The translations under genes were made by a program, and so were the position numbers. From Blastococcus tunisiensis (GTDB taxonomy: Bacteria; Actinomycetota; Actinomycetes; Mycobacteriales; Geodermatophilaceae): a stretch of DNA of 64,000 nucleotides. This document shows positions 24,732 through 33,300 of the stretch, one piece after another. Under the pieces are notes generated by a model. The model saw only the letters and a list, made by a program, of their open reading frames with translations. It had not been told where the DNA came from and ran no database searches. The stretch covers positions 22,882 to 86,881 of the forward strand of contig NZ_FOND01000018.1 in assembly GCF_900112815.1 (NCBI RefSeq), in the 5' to 3' direction. Every line of letters begins with the position of its first letter. Positions within the stretch are counted from its first letter, which is position 1.

Positions 24732-25980
24732 CGCCGTCGGCGGGGACGACGTCGAGGACGGTGGCCCGCGCGGCGCCCCACCCGGCCCACGTCATGGGGA
24801 CCAGCGCGACGAGCAGCACCGCCAGCGGCCAGGACCAGCCGCGGGTGCCGTCGTGCAGCGCGCCGAGCACGAGCGGGCCGAGCGCCGCCAGCAGGTAGCC
24901 CAGGCACTGCGCGACGCCGCCCAGCCGCGCGGCGACCAGGGGCGTCGGGCTGCGCAGCACGATGAGGGTGAGCGCGAGGGCGAAGCCGCCGCCCTGGGCC
25001 AGGCCGAACGCGGCGACCCAGACCAGGGTGGCTCCGGCGGGGTCGGCCAGCAGCCCGCCCAGCCCCACGAGGTACGCCACCGCCACCGCGAGGATCAGCG
25101 GCCGCTGCGTGCGCATCCGACCGGCCTGCGCGGGGGCCACCAGCGCGCCGACCGCCCCGACGACGTTGGCCAGCCCCAGCAGCAGCCCGCCCTCGCTCAC
25201 CGGGACGCCGGCGTCGGCGAGCAAGGTGGGCAGCCAGGCGGCCACGGAGTAGAACTGGACGCTCTGCAGGCCGATGTAGGCCGTGACCTGGCGGGCGAGG
25301 GGCTGGCGGAGCAGCGACCACGAGCCCTCGCCCTCCGCGAGCGGTGCGTTCGTGCGCCGGTCGCGACCGGTGCCGGCCACCGGCAGCCACAGGGCCAGGG
25401 CGGCCAGGGCGAGCAGCAGCCACGTCCCGAGCGCCCACCGCCAGTCCACCCCCAGGGCTCCGGCGAGCGGGATGGTCAGGGCGGCGCCCGCGGCGGCGCC
25501 GATGTTCAGCGACGCCGAGTAGAGGCCCATCACGGCGCCGGGCCGGCGGAACTCCCGCTTCACGTACGCCGGCAGCAGCACGTTCGCCAGGGCGATCGCG
25601 GCCCCGGCGACCAGGCTGCCGGCGAACAGCAGCGCGACCGGCGGCAGCAGCCGCAGCGCGATGCCGGCCGCCAGCAGCCCGAGCGACAGCCCGACCGCCG
25701 TCTCCAGCCCGATCCGCCGGGCCAGCCGCGGCGCGACCGGCGCGAACGCGCCGAAGCACAGCACCGGCAGCGTGGTCAGGAGGCCGGCCAGCGCGGAGGA
25801 CAGCCCGGTGTCGGCCCGCAGGTCGCGCAGGATCGGCGCCACCGCGACGACGGCCGGCCGCTGGTTGAGCGCGACGGCGACGATCGCCGCCACGAGCAGG
25901 GCGGTCGCGAAACGGGTGCGGCCCCGCTGCAGGGGCCCGGGCCGAGTGTGCGAGGCCTGGGGGGCAGCGGGCTCCTGCAT
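24658..25980 (-). CDS. MFS transporter, CynX/NimT-type
   Basis: 440 residues, 12 predicted membrane helices. LNQRPAVVAVAPIL near the start and VAPRLARRIGLETAVG fit the CynX/NimT group (cyanate, 2-nitroimidazole and related small anions). ATG 25980 overlaps the cysN stop by one base (TGATG), so it sits in the cysDN operon. A role in moving sulfate or a sulfur compound is therefore possible, but the family gives no proof. The first 20 codons lie inside a 57-base repeat also found at 7705-7761, so the true start could be further in. Confidence 0.8.
   Translation of the reverse strand: MQEPAAPQASHTRPGPLQRGRTRFATALLVAAIVAVALNQRPAVVAVAPILRDLRADTGLSSALAGLLTTLPVLCFGAFAPVAPRLARRIGLETAVGLSLGLLAAGIALRLLPPVALLFAGSLVAGAAIALANVLLPAYVKREFRRPGAVMGLYSASLNIGAAAGAALTIPLAGALGVDWRWALGTWLLLALAALALWLPVAGTGRDRRTNAPLAEGEGSWSLLRQPLARQVTAYIGLQSVQFYSVAAWLPTLLADAGVPVSEGGLLLGLANVVGAVGALVAPAQAGRMRTQRPLILAVAVAYLVGLGGLLADPAGATLVWVAAFGLAQGGGFALALTLIVLRSPTPLVAARLGGVAQCLGYLLAALGPLVLGALHDGTRGWSWPLAVLLVALVPMTWAGWGAARATVLDVVPADGVTAAAPEGARTPAASADRAGPAGR
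25920..25976 (+). repeat. Copy B of a 57-bp dispersed repeat
   Basis: Matches 7705-7761 at 49 of 57 positions by eye. Here it lies in the first codons of the MFS gene, just after the cysN stop, and its ends can still form a CCCGCTGC/GCAGCGGG stem. Confidence 0.65.
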
Positions 25981-27302
25981 CAGCCGGCGGGGGTGAGCAT
26001 GCCCGCACCGACGGTGGCGTTCGTGGCCTCGTCGATGAGGATGAACCGGCCGGTCACACGGTTGCGGGTGTAGTCGTCGACGAACAGCGGCTGGGTGGCC
26101 CGCAGGCGCACCCGGCCGATGTCGTTGAGGCCGAGCTCGCCGGCGTCGGGGTCGCGGTGCAGGGTGTTCACGTCCAGCCGGTAGGCCAGCTCCTTCACCA
26201 CGGCCCGCACGGTGCGGGTGGTGTGCTTGACCGCGATCCGCTGCCGGGGGCGCAGCGGCTCGTCGGCCATCCAGCAGACGAGCGCGTCGACGTCCTGGGT
26301 CGGCTGCGGCGCGTTCGCCGGGCGGCAGATCAGGTCCCCGCGGGAGACGTCGACGTCATCGGTGAGCCGGACCGTGACCGCCATGGGCGCGAACGCCTCG
26401 TCGACCGGTCCGCGGGGGCCCTCGATGGCCGAGATCCGGGTGGTCAGCCCGCTGGGCAGCACCTGCACCTCGTCGCCCGGCCGCAGCACGCCGCTGGCCA
26501 CCGTGCCGGCGTAGCCGCGGTAGTCGTGGTGGGCGTCGGACTGGGGCCGGATCACGTACTGCACGGGGAACCGCGGGTCCACCAGGTTGCGGTCGCTCGC
26601 CACGTGCACGTGCTCGAGGTGGTGCAGCAGCGTCGTCCCCTCGTACCAGGGGGTGTTCGCCGAGTGGCTGACCACGTTGTCGCCGTGCAGGGCGGAGATG
26701 GGGATGACGGTCAGGTCGGGCACGTTCAGCTTCGTGGCGAACGCGCTGAACTCGTCCCGGATCGACTCGTAGACGTCCTCGGACCAGCCGACGAGGTCCA
26801 TCTTGTTGACCGCGACCACCAGGTGCGGCACCCGCAGCAGCGAGGCGAGGAAGGCATGCCGGCGGCTCTGCTCGAGCATCCCCCGGCGCGCGTCGACCAG
26901 CACGATCGCCAGGTCGGCGGTCGAGGCGCCGGTGACCATGTTGCGGGTGTACTGCACGTGCCCGGGGGTGTCGGCGAGGATGAACGTGCGCCGGGGGGTG
27001 CTGAAGTACCGGTAGGCGACGTCGATGGTGATGCCCTGCTCGCGCTCGGCGCGCAGGCCGTCGGTGAGCAGGGCCAGGTCGACGTAGTCGCCCTTGCTGG
27101 CGCGCTCGACCGCCTCGTACTGGTCCTCGAAGATCGCCTTGCTGTCGTAGAGCAGCCGGCCGATCAGCGTGCTCTTGCCGTCGTCGACGGACCCCGCGGT
27201 GGCGATCCGCAGGATGTCCTTGCGCGCGGTCGCGATCTCGACGGCGTGCTCGGCGACGGGGGAGTGGACGTCGACGGGGCTGTCGGTGGGCCCGCTGCTC
27301 AT
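25980..27302 (-). CDS. cysN: Sulfate adenylyltransferase subunit 1 (GTPase)
   Basis: 440 residues. With CysD it makes adenosine 5'-phosphosulfate from ATP and sulfate, driven by GTP hydrolysis. G1 is GSVDDGKST (37-45), G3 DTPGH (111-115), G4 NKMD (166-169), followed by two EF-Tu-like beta-barrel domains. There is no fused APS kinase (CysC) domain, unlike many mycobacterial CysNC proteins. ATG 27302 overlaps the cysD stop by one base. Confidence 0.95.
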   Translation of the reverse strand: MSSGPTDSPVDVHSPVAEHAVEIATARKDILRIATAGSVDDGKSTLIGRLLYDSKAIFEDQYEAVERASKGDYVDLALLTDGLRAEREQGITIDVAYRYFSTPRRTFILADTPGHVQYTRNMVTGASTADLAIVLVDARRGMLEQSRRHAFLASLLRVPHLVVAVNKMDLVGWSEDVYESIRDEFSAFATKLNVPDLTVIPISALHGDNVVSHSANTPWYEGTTLLHHLEHVHVASDRNLVDPRFPVQYVIRPQSDAHHDYRGYAGTVASGVLRPGDEVQVLPSGLTTRISAIEGPRGPVDEAFAPMAVTVRLTDDVDVSRGDLICRPANAPQPTQDVDALVCWMADEPLRPRQRIAVKHTTRTVRAVVKELAYRLDVNTLHRDPDAGELGLNDIGRVRLRATQPLFVDDYTRNRVTGRFILIDEATNATVGAGMLTPAG

Positions 27303-28210
27303 CAGAAGTAGCCCTCCTTCTTCCGGTCCTCCATGGCGGCGTCGCTCACCTTGTCGTCGCCGCGGGTGGCGCCGCGCTCGGTCATGCGGGTCACCGCGAT
27401 CTCGGCGATGACCTCCTCGACGGTGGTCGCCTCGGACAGCACGGCCGCGGTGAGGTTCGCGTCGCCGACGGTGCGGTAGCGGACGGTCTCCCGGCGCACC
27501 TGCTCGCCGTGCCGCGGCGTGATGAACTCGTTGACCGCGTAGAGCATCCCCTGGCGCTCGACGACCTCCCGCTGCTGCGCGAGGTACAGCGCGGGGATGG
27601 CGATGTCCTCCCGCAGGATGTACTGCCAGATGTCGAGCTCGGTCCAGTTCGACAGCGGGAAGACGCGGATCGACTCACCCAGGTGGATCCGGCCGTTGTA
27701 GAGGTCCCAGAGCTCGGGCCGCTGGTTCTTCGGGTCCCACTGGCCGAACTCGTCGCGGAAGGAGAACACCCGCTCCTTGGCGCGGGCCTTGTCCTCGTCC
27801 CGGCGGGCGCCGCCGAACAGGGCGGTGAAGCCGTGCTCCTCGACCGCGTCGAGCAGCACCGGGGTCTGGATGCGGTTGCGGGAGCCGTTCGGCTCCTCCT
27901 TCACCGTGCCCGCGGCGATGGCGTCGGGCACCGAGGCGACGACGAGCTGCACGCCCAGCTCGGCCACCCGCTTGTCGCGGAACTCCAGCACCTCGGGGAA
28001 GTTCAGGCCGGTGTCCACGTGCATGACCGGGAACGGGATGCGGGCCGGGGCGAACGCCTTCCGGGCCAGCTCCAGCATCACGATGGAGTCCTTGCCGCCG
28101 GAGAACAGCAGCACCGGCCGTTCCAGCTCCGCGACCACCTCACGGAGAACGTGGATGGACTCGGCTTCCAGCGTCTCGAGCTGGCTGAGCCGGTAGTCGG
28201 GGGTGGTCAT
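27302..28210 (-). CDS. cysD: Sulfate adenylyltransferase subunit 2
   Basis: 302 residues of the PAPS reductase/ATP-pyrophosphatase fold; the PP-loop SGGKDS is at 37-42. It carries the adenylyl-transfer site of the CysDN complex, the first step of sulfate assimilation. ATG 28210 has GGAG about 11 bases upstream; an in-frame upstream ATG would only add a nonconserved stretch. First gene of the cysD-cysN-MFS operon. I see no Cys-coding leader or riboswitch ahead of it. Confidence 0.95.
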   Translation of the reverse strand: MTTPDYRLSQLETLEAESIHVLREVVAELERPVLLFSGGKDSIVMLELARKAFAPARIPFPVMHVDTGLNFPEVLEFRDKRVAELGVQLVVASVPDAIAAGTVKEEPNGSRNRIQTPVLLDAVEEHGFTALFGGARRDEDKARAKERVFSFRDEFGQWDPKNQRPELWDLYNGRIHLGESIRVFPLSNWTELDIWQYILREDIAIPALYLAQQREVVERQGMLYAVNEFITPRHGEQVRRETVRYRTVGDANLTAAVLSEATTVEEVIAEIAVTRMTERGATRGDDKVSDAAMEDRKKEGYF

Positions 28211-28306
28211 GCGGACGGGCTCCGAGAGGTCGGCATCAGGACGACGTACCGCACCCACCAACTCCATCGGCACGGTGCGGATTCCCGACCAGTGTCCGCT
28301 ATCGGC

Positions 28307-28342
28307 AGCCGGCCGCCGCCGCCAGGACCCCGCCGGCCGGCT
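28307..28342. terminator. Putative hairpin terminator after the thioesterase gene
   Basis: AGCCGGCC at 28307-28314 pairs with GGCCGGCT at 28335-28342 around a 20-base loop, directly past the thioesterase stop on the minus strand and ahead of cysD. Confidence 0.4.
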
Positions 28343-28352
28343 CCGGCCGCGG

Positions 28353-29066
28353 TCAGCTCCGTTCGTCGACGGCGGTGGCGTCGCTGGGCCGGCTCGGCGG
28401 GGTGTGCCGGCCGGTCGCATCGGTGATCGAACCGAAGTAGGCGTCGACCTTCTCCGGACGCGGCATCACGAACACCCCGCGGGCCTCGACGAGGACCCGG
28501 TCCGGGTCGTCGGCCAGCGCGATGGTGCCGGTGATGACCGACTTGCGGCCCGAGCTCTCCGCCACGCCGGCACGCAGCGACAGCGCCGTCTCCAGCGGCA
28601 GCGGGCCGCGGTAGTCCAGCTCCAGGTGGGCGGTCATGCCCCACAGGCCCGCGGCGGCCGCCGCGGAACCGAGCAGCTGGTCCATCAGCAGCGCGCTCAT
28701 GCCGCCGTGCACGAAGCTGGGCGGTCCCTCGTACGCGACCCCGAGGGTCACCTGCGCGACGACGCCGTCCCCGTCCCGGTGGACGACGAGCGGTGGGGCG
28801 AGCGCGCTGCCGACTCCGGTGACCGGGTTGAACACGCGCCGGCCCCTCGTCAGGTCGTCCAGCGCCGGGAGCTGGGCCGGTGAACGGCGGGCGACGGCGA
28901 GCCGCTCGGTGGCCTGCCGGACCAGCTCGGCGGCGCCGCGCACCTCGGCGGCGGCGACCGTGGTGGTCACCGAGACCTCGATGAGCTCGCGCAACGCGGT
29001 CCCCAGGTCGGCTGCGGCGGCGAGCGGCTCGGCGTCGGGGATCGTCCCGCTGTCGTTCGAAGTCAC
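28353..29066 (-). CDS. PaaI-type hotdog-fold thioesterase
   Basis: 237 residues. The C-terminal 140 form a hotdog domain with PSFVHGGMSALLMDQLLG, the HGG active-site loop typical of acyl-CoA thioesterases. The first 90 residues are helical and not part of the fold. The start is uncertain: GTG 29066 directly follows GGAG, which is too close, but I see no better start before the domain. It likely hydrolyses an aryl- or acyl-CoA. It stands alone between cysD and a two-component system. Confidence 0.75.
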   Translation of the reverse strand: MTSNDSGTIPDAEPLAAAADLGTALRELIEVSVTTTVAAAEVRGAAELVRQATERLAVARRSPAQLPALDDLTRGRRVFNPVTGVGSALAPPLVVHRDGDGVVAQVTLGVAYEGPPSFVHGGMSALLMDQLLGSAAAAAGLWGMTAHLELDYRGPLPLETALSLRAGVAESSGRKSVITGTIALADDPDRVLVEARGVFVMPRPEKVDAYFGSITDATGRHTPPSRPSDATAVDERS

Positions 29067-29087
29067 CTCCGGATCGTGGCAGGGCCG

Positions 29088-30602
29088 CTAGCCGGGGCCC
29101 GCGGCACCCCCGCGCCGGGGGACGTCGGCCGGTCCCGAGCGGGGCAGCCGGACGCTGAACGTGGCGCCCCGGCCGAGGGCGGTGTCCAGGTCGACCGACC
29201 CGCCGTGCGCGGCGACCAGCGAGGAGACGATGGCCAGCCCCAGTCCCGTGCCGCCGGCCTCGGTGGTGCCCTCCGCGCCGCGGGTCCGCGAGGCGTCGGC
29301 GCGGTAGAAGCGCTCGAAGGCCCGGGCCGCGTCGGCGGGATCCATGCCCGGCCCCTCGTCGGAGACCCGCAGGACCAGCACGTCGCCGTCGTCCGGCGCC
29401 TCGGCCACCGAGACCGTCACGCGTGCGCCGGGCGGGGTGTGCCTGAGCGCGTTGGTCACCAGGTTGCCGACGACCTGGCGGAGCCGGCCCTCGTCACCGA
29501 TCACCACCGGGACGTCGGTGAGCGACTCGTCCAGGTGCAGGCTGATCGGCCGGTCGGGCTGGACGGCCTTCGCGTCGTGGACGGCGTCGCCGGCGATCTC
29601 GGCCAGGTCGACGGGGGCGAAGCTGAGCGGACGCTGCTGGTCCAGGCGTGCGAGCAGCAGCAGGTCCTCCACCAGCACACCCATCCGCGCGCCCTCGGCC
29701 TCGATCCGCTCCATCAGGCGCGCGACCTCCTCGTCGCTGCGGATGGCGCCCTGGCGGTACAGCTCGGCGAAACCCCGGATGGAGGTCAGCGGGGTGCGCA
29801 GCTCGTGGCTGGCGTCGGCGACGAAGCGGCGCATCCGGTGCTCGGAGCCCCGTGCCGCTTCCTCGGAGGCCTGCTGGGCGCGGAAGGCGCTCTCGATCCG
29901 CGCGAGCATCCCGTTCAGCGCCAGGGAGAGCCGCCCGACCTCGGTGCGGTCGTCCCCGACGGGGACCCGCTGGGAGAGGTCGCCGGCCGCGATGGACCGT
30001 GCCGTCCGCTCCACCTCCGCGAGCGGCCGGAGGCTGTTGCGCACGAGCCCGTAGCCCGCAGCACCGAGCACCGCGAGCAGGGCCAGGCCGACGACCAGCT
30101 CGATGCGGATGAGCCGGGCGACTGTCCGCTCGTCGCCGCGGAGGTCCGCGCCGACCACGAGCGTGTACCCGTCGGGCAGCTCACCCGAGGCCATGCGCCA
30201 CTTCCTGCCGTCGGACCGCACCGTGAGCGGGGCGCCGCCCTCGCGGAGCCGCTCGACCACGTTGCTGCTCAGACTCGGCAACTCGCGGCCACCGGGGCCC
30301 TGTGGCTGCGCGATCACCACCGGCTCGTCGCTGTCCGGCGCCAGGCACGCGAAGTAGAACGAGCTCGCCTGGGAGTAGCCGGGCTGCCGGCAGGCGCCGA
30401 GCGTCTCGGCCCGCTGGTTGTACGTGACCGTCGCGCGGAGCTCCTCGTCCTGCTGCTGCTGCAGGTAGTCGCGCAGCAGGGAGGCGGTGGCGAAGCCGGT
30501 GACGAGCAGGGCGGCGCTGAGCAGGACGAGCATCAGCGCGACGAGGGTGACCCGCAGCGGGAACCGCGGGCCGGCGACACTCGGCGATACGGGTGCCGTC
30601 AT
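29088..30602 (-). CDS. Two-component sensor histidine kinase
   Basis: 504 residues: membrane helix at about 17-40, an extracytoplasmic sensor of about 140 residues with two Cys that may pair, a second helix near 185-205, HAMP, HisKA with His266 in ASHELRTPLTSIRGF, and HATPase_c with the N box NLVTNALRHTPP and G boxes DEGPGMDP and GGTGLGLAIV. Start ATG 30602. It follows its response regulator by 65 bases. The pair resembles mycobacterial TcrXY/TrcRS-type systems; the signal is unknown. Confidence 0.9.
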   Translation of the reverse strand: MTAPVSPSVAGPRFPLRVTLVALMLVLLSAALLVTGFATASLLRDYLQQQQDEELRATVTYNQRAETLGACRQPGYSQASSFYFACLAPDSDEPVVIAQPQGPGGRELPSLSSNVVERLREGGAPLTVRSDGRKWRMASGELPDGYTLVVGADLRGDERTVARLIRIELVVGLALLAVLGAAGYGLVRNSLRPLAEVERTARSIAAGDLSQRVPVGDDRTEVGRLSLALNGMLARIESAFRAQQASEEAARGSEHRMRRFVADASHELRTPLTSIRGFAELYRQGAIRSDEEVARLMERIEAEGARMGVLVEDLLLLARLDQQRPLSFAPVDLAEIAGDAVHDAKAVQPDRPISLHLDESLTDVPVVIGDEGRLRQVVGNLVTNALRHTPPGARVTVSVAEAPDDGDVLVLRVSDEGPGMDPADAARAFERFYRADASRTRGAEGTTEAGGTGLGLAIVSSLVAAHGGSVDLDTALGRGATFSVRLPRSGPADVPRRGGAAGPG

Positions 30603-30667
30603 GACATCACCGGTTCGCTCCTCCGGTGCGCTCCGCTCCTCGCTGCGATGCTCACGCACCTGTCCGC

Positions 30668-31393
30668 TCACGCCCCCCGCGGCAGCCGCAGCGTGTACCC
30701 GACCCCCCGGATGGTGTGCAGCAGGCGCGGCTCGGTGGTGTCGATCTTGCGGCGCAGGTAGGAGATGTAGGACTCCACGACGTTGGCCTCGCCGTTGAAG
30801 TCGTAGTTCCACACGTGGTCGAGGATCTGCGCCTTCGACAGCACCCGGCCGGCGTTGGCCATCAGGTAGCGGAGCAGCTTGAACTCGGTGGGGGACAGGC
30901 TGATCACCGTGCCCGCCTTGATGACCTCGTGGCTCTCCTCGTCCAGCTCGATGTCGGCGAACGTGAGCCGCGGGGCCTCCGCCGCCACCTGCTGGGGGCC
31001 GGCCGTTCGGCGCAGCACCGCCCGGATGCGGGCGATCACCTCGTCGAGGCTGAACGGCTTGGTGACGTAGTCGTCGCCGCCCAGCGTCAGGCCGGAGACC
31101 TTGTCCTCGGCGGCGTCCCGGGCAGTGAGGAAGAGGACGGGGGTGTGCCGGCCGTTCTGGCGCAGCCGGCGGACCACGCCGAAGCCGTCCAGGCCGGGCA
31201 TCATCACGTCGAGCACCAGCAGGTCGGGGCGGAACGAGTCGGCCAGCACGAGGGCCTGCTGGCCGTCGGCGGCGGTGGCCACCTCGAACCCGGCGTACCG
31301 CAGGCTGGCCGACAGGAGCTCCCGGATGTTGGGCTCGTCGTCGACGACGAGGAGCCGCGCCTCCGGGGTGCGGGACTGCGAAGTGCCGGCCAC
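30668..31393 (-). CDS. OmpR/PhoB-family response regulator
   Basis: 241 residues: receiver domain with the acidic pair D18-D19 and phospho-acceptor Asp62 in LLVLDVMMPG, Lys in YVTKPF, then a winged-helix output domain (LSPTEFKLLRYLMANAGRV, split by the loop to VESYISYLRRKID). GTG 31393 is chosen because GGAGGAATC sits directly upstream; an ATG at 31429 has no such site. First gene of a regulator-sensor operon. Confidence 0.92.
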   Translation of the reverse strand: MAGTSQSRTPEARLLVVDDEPNIRELLSASLRYAGFEVATAADGQQALVLADSFRPDLLVLDVMMPGLDGFGVVRRLRQNGRHTPVLFLTARDAAEDKVSGLTLGGDDYVTKPFSLDEVIARIRAVLRRTAGPQQVAAEAPRLTFADIELDEESHEVIKAGTVISLSPTEFKLLRYLMANAGRVLSKAQILDHVWNYDFNGEANVVESYISYLRRKIDTTEPRLLHTIRGVGYTLRLPRGA

Positions 31394-31495
31394 GATTCCT
31401 CCGGTAGCGCGAGCGGGTGCCGTCGTCATGCCCCGAGGGTCGCGCCCTCGGCTGCGCTCGATCTGGACGCTACCTGTGAACTGCCTGGACGGTCG

Positions 31496-32275
31496 TCAGC
31501 CGCCCATCGCGCGGCCACGCCGCCAGTAGCCGATCGCGTGGTGCTGCGCCCGCCCCAGCCCCCACCGGCCCCGCAGGTCGGCACGGATCGCGCGGACCGT
31601 CGCGGACTCCGCGCCGACCCATGCGAAGACGTCGTCGCCCTCCGGGCGGTCCAGCGCCGCCACGGCCTCGACCAGCAGCGTGCTCCCGCCCGGCGGGAGT
31701 GTGCCCCGGTGCAGCCAGTGCACCGCGATGCCGGCCGGACCGCTGAGCTGCTGCTCCTCCTCGGGACCGGCCACCTCGAGGAAGGCGACGCCGGTCGTCT
31801 CGGGCGCAGCCGCCGCGAGCAGGCGGCTGATCGCCGGCAGCGCGGTCTCGTCCCCGGCCAGCAGCAGCCACCGGGCGGGGCGCTCGGCCAGCGAGGCGGA
31901 GCCCGCGACGGCGAGCAGCGCGCCCGGGCGCGCGCCCGCCGCCCAGGTCGCTGCGGGGCCGTCCCCGTGCAGCACGAAGTCGATCTCCAGGATGCCCGTG
32001 GCCGGGTCCTGGTGACGGGCGGTGTAGCTGCGCAACGCCACTCCGTGGCTGCCCTCCGGCCAGACGATCCGCCCGTCCCGCTGGATCCGCGGCCAGCGTG
32101 GGGCCGCGTCGTCCACGCGCGGGACCAGCAGGTTGACGGTCGGCCCGGCCGCGGCGACGACCTCCGGCGGGCCGGAGAGCGCCACCCGGCGCACCGACGG
32201 CGTCACGTCGGTCACCGAGACGACGGTGAGGACGTCGGCGGCGCGGAGTCCGTCGTCGGCAGGTCCGGTCGTCAC
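31496..32275 (-). CDS. Siderophore-interacting protein (FAD-dependent ferric reductase)
   Basis: 259 residues of the ViuB/SIP family, which reduce iron bound to siderophores in the cytoplasm. The FAD domain carries RSYTARHQDP, the family's R-x-Y-T/S motif, and the C-terminal NAD(P)H domain ends FAWVGAESATVRAIRADL and HHAIGYWRRG. Start GTG 32275. No siderophore synthesis or uptake gene lies beside it, and I find no convincing IdeR box upstream, so iron control cannot be shown here. Confidence 0.85.
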   Translation of the reverse strand: MTTGPADDGLRAADVLTVVSVTDVTPSVRRVALSGPPEVVAAAGPTVNLLVPRVDDAAPRWPRIQRDGRIVWPEGSHGVALRSYTARHQDPATGILEIDFVLHGDGPAATWAAGARPGALLAVAGSASLAERPARWLLLAGDETALPAISRLLAAAAPETTGVAFLEVAGPEEEQQLSGPAGIAVHWLHRGTLPPGGSTLLVEAVAALDRPEGDDVFAWVGAESATVRAIRADLRGRWGLGRAQHHAIGYWRRGRAMGG

Positions 32276-32552
32276 GGGAACCCACCCTAAACGGGCCGAC
32301 CCGGCCGACTCCGGGGGAATGGAGTCGACCGGGCCGGCGATCGAGGACGGATCCGAGGATCACGCTGGGTAGCCGGAACTCGTTCCCTACCTGCGTGGAC
32401 TCCCCCGGGGTGTCCGTCGCGATCGACGCTACGTGACGGAATCGGTCCTGCCATGGCCCCTAGGGGTGAGGTCGGCTCCCGAACGGGTGATGTGTGTGGA
32501 GCGACGGCGCCGGGCACGGGCAGGGCACCAGCCGCACGACAGGGGGACAGCC

Positions 32553-32762
32553 ATGGCCAAGGACCTCTCGGCGGGTGACCACGTCACCTGGCAGAGCCAC
32601 GGCAGCACGACGGAGGGCACCGTCGAGCGCGAGATCACCGAGGACACCGAGGCGTCGGGACGCACCGTCCGCGCGAGCGAGGACGACCCGCAGTACGAGG
32701 TGCGCAGCGACAAGAGCGGCCGGACGGCGGTGCACAAGCCCGCCGCCCTGCACGAGGACTGA
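32553..32762 (+). CDS. DUF2945 (tudor-like) small protein
   Basis: 69 residues matching the DUF2945 / hypervirulence-associated TUDOR family: GDHVTWQSHGSTTEGTVERE and YEVRSDKSGRTAVHKPAAL are its two halves. It forms a small beta-barrel of unknown role. AGGGGGA precedes ATG 32553. A DUF2795 gene follows 40 bases later; the two occur together in stress-related loci of several actinobacteria, so a stress or DNA-associated role is a fair guess. Confidence 0.8.
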   Translation: MAKDLSAGDHVTWQSHGSTTEGTVEREITEDTEASGRTVRASEDDPQYEVRSDKSGRTAVHKPAALHED

Positions 32763-32802
32763 ACCACGCGGCCCGGCCGCGCCCGACATCGAAGGAGACA
32801 CC

Positions 32803-33225
32803 GTGACCGAGTCCAGCGGGGAGTTCGCCTCCCAGCGGAGCACCAAGCACAGCCCCCGGGTCGACGAGGAGATGGAGCACGAGATCCAGGGCATGCTGAA
32901 GGGGGAGCGTGCCACCCGCGCCGAGGAGTGGCGCGAGGTCGAGCCGGTCGCCGAGGGCGATCCCGACGTGGACGCCGACCCGGCGGGGACGCTGGTCGGC
33001 GGAACCCCGGTCGGCATGGATGCCGACGCGGTGGAGGTCCGCGCCGAGCTGGCGCGCTGGCTGGACCGCGCCGATTATCCGGCCACCGGCCCGGAGCTGG
33101 TCGAGGCCGCGCGCGATCACCGGGCCCCGGACGCTGTCGCCGCCGAGCTGGCGAAGCTGCCGTCGGGGGAGACCTACGAGCGGGTCGGTGACGTGGTGCG
33201 CGCCCTGGGCTACCCGACGGAGTGA
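32803..33225 (+). CDS. DUF2795-domain protein
   Basis: 140 residues. The C-terminal 70 (VRAELARWLDRADYPATG to YERVGDVVRALGYP) are a DUF2795 domain, a small helical domain with no known activity. The N-terminal half is acidic and probably disordered. GTG 32803 follows GAAGGAGACACC. Same transcription unit as the DUF2945 gene. Confidence 0.8.
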   Translation: MTESSGEFASQRSTKHSPRVDEEMEHEIQGMLKGERATRAEEWREVEPVAEGDPDVDADPAGTLVGGTPVGMDADAVEVRAELARWLDRADYPATGPELVEAARDHRAPDAVAAELAKLPSGETYERVGDVVRALGYPTE

Positions 33226-33226
33226 A

Positions 33227-33282
33227 AGGACCCCGTCCTCCTCACCCCTCGCAAGCTCGGGGCGAGCCTCGGGACGGGGCCT
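33227..33282. terminator. Hairpin terminator between convergent genes
   Basis: CCCCGTCC at 33231-33238 pairs with GGACGGGG at 33272-33279, and AGG/CCT extends the stem past a bulged A. An inner CTCGC/GCGAG pair is possible. It lies 2 bases past the DUF2795 stop and 19 bases past the stop of the convergent repeat gene. Confidence 0.6.
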
Positions 33283-33300
33283 GACGGGGAGGGCGCCGGG

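Noticed and set aside
28211..28352. Riboswitch or Cys leader before cysD
   Set aside because: No Cys-rich short frame and no recognisable aptamer fold.
32276..32330. IdeR/DtxR box upstream of the siderophore-interacting gene
   Set aside because: Only a partial TTTAGGGTGGG match, no dyad of the known 19-base box.
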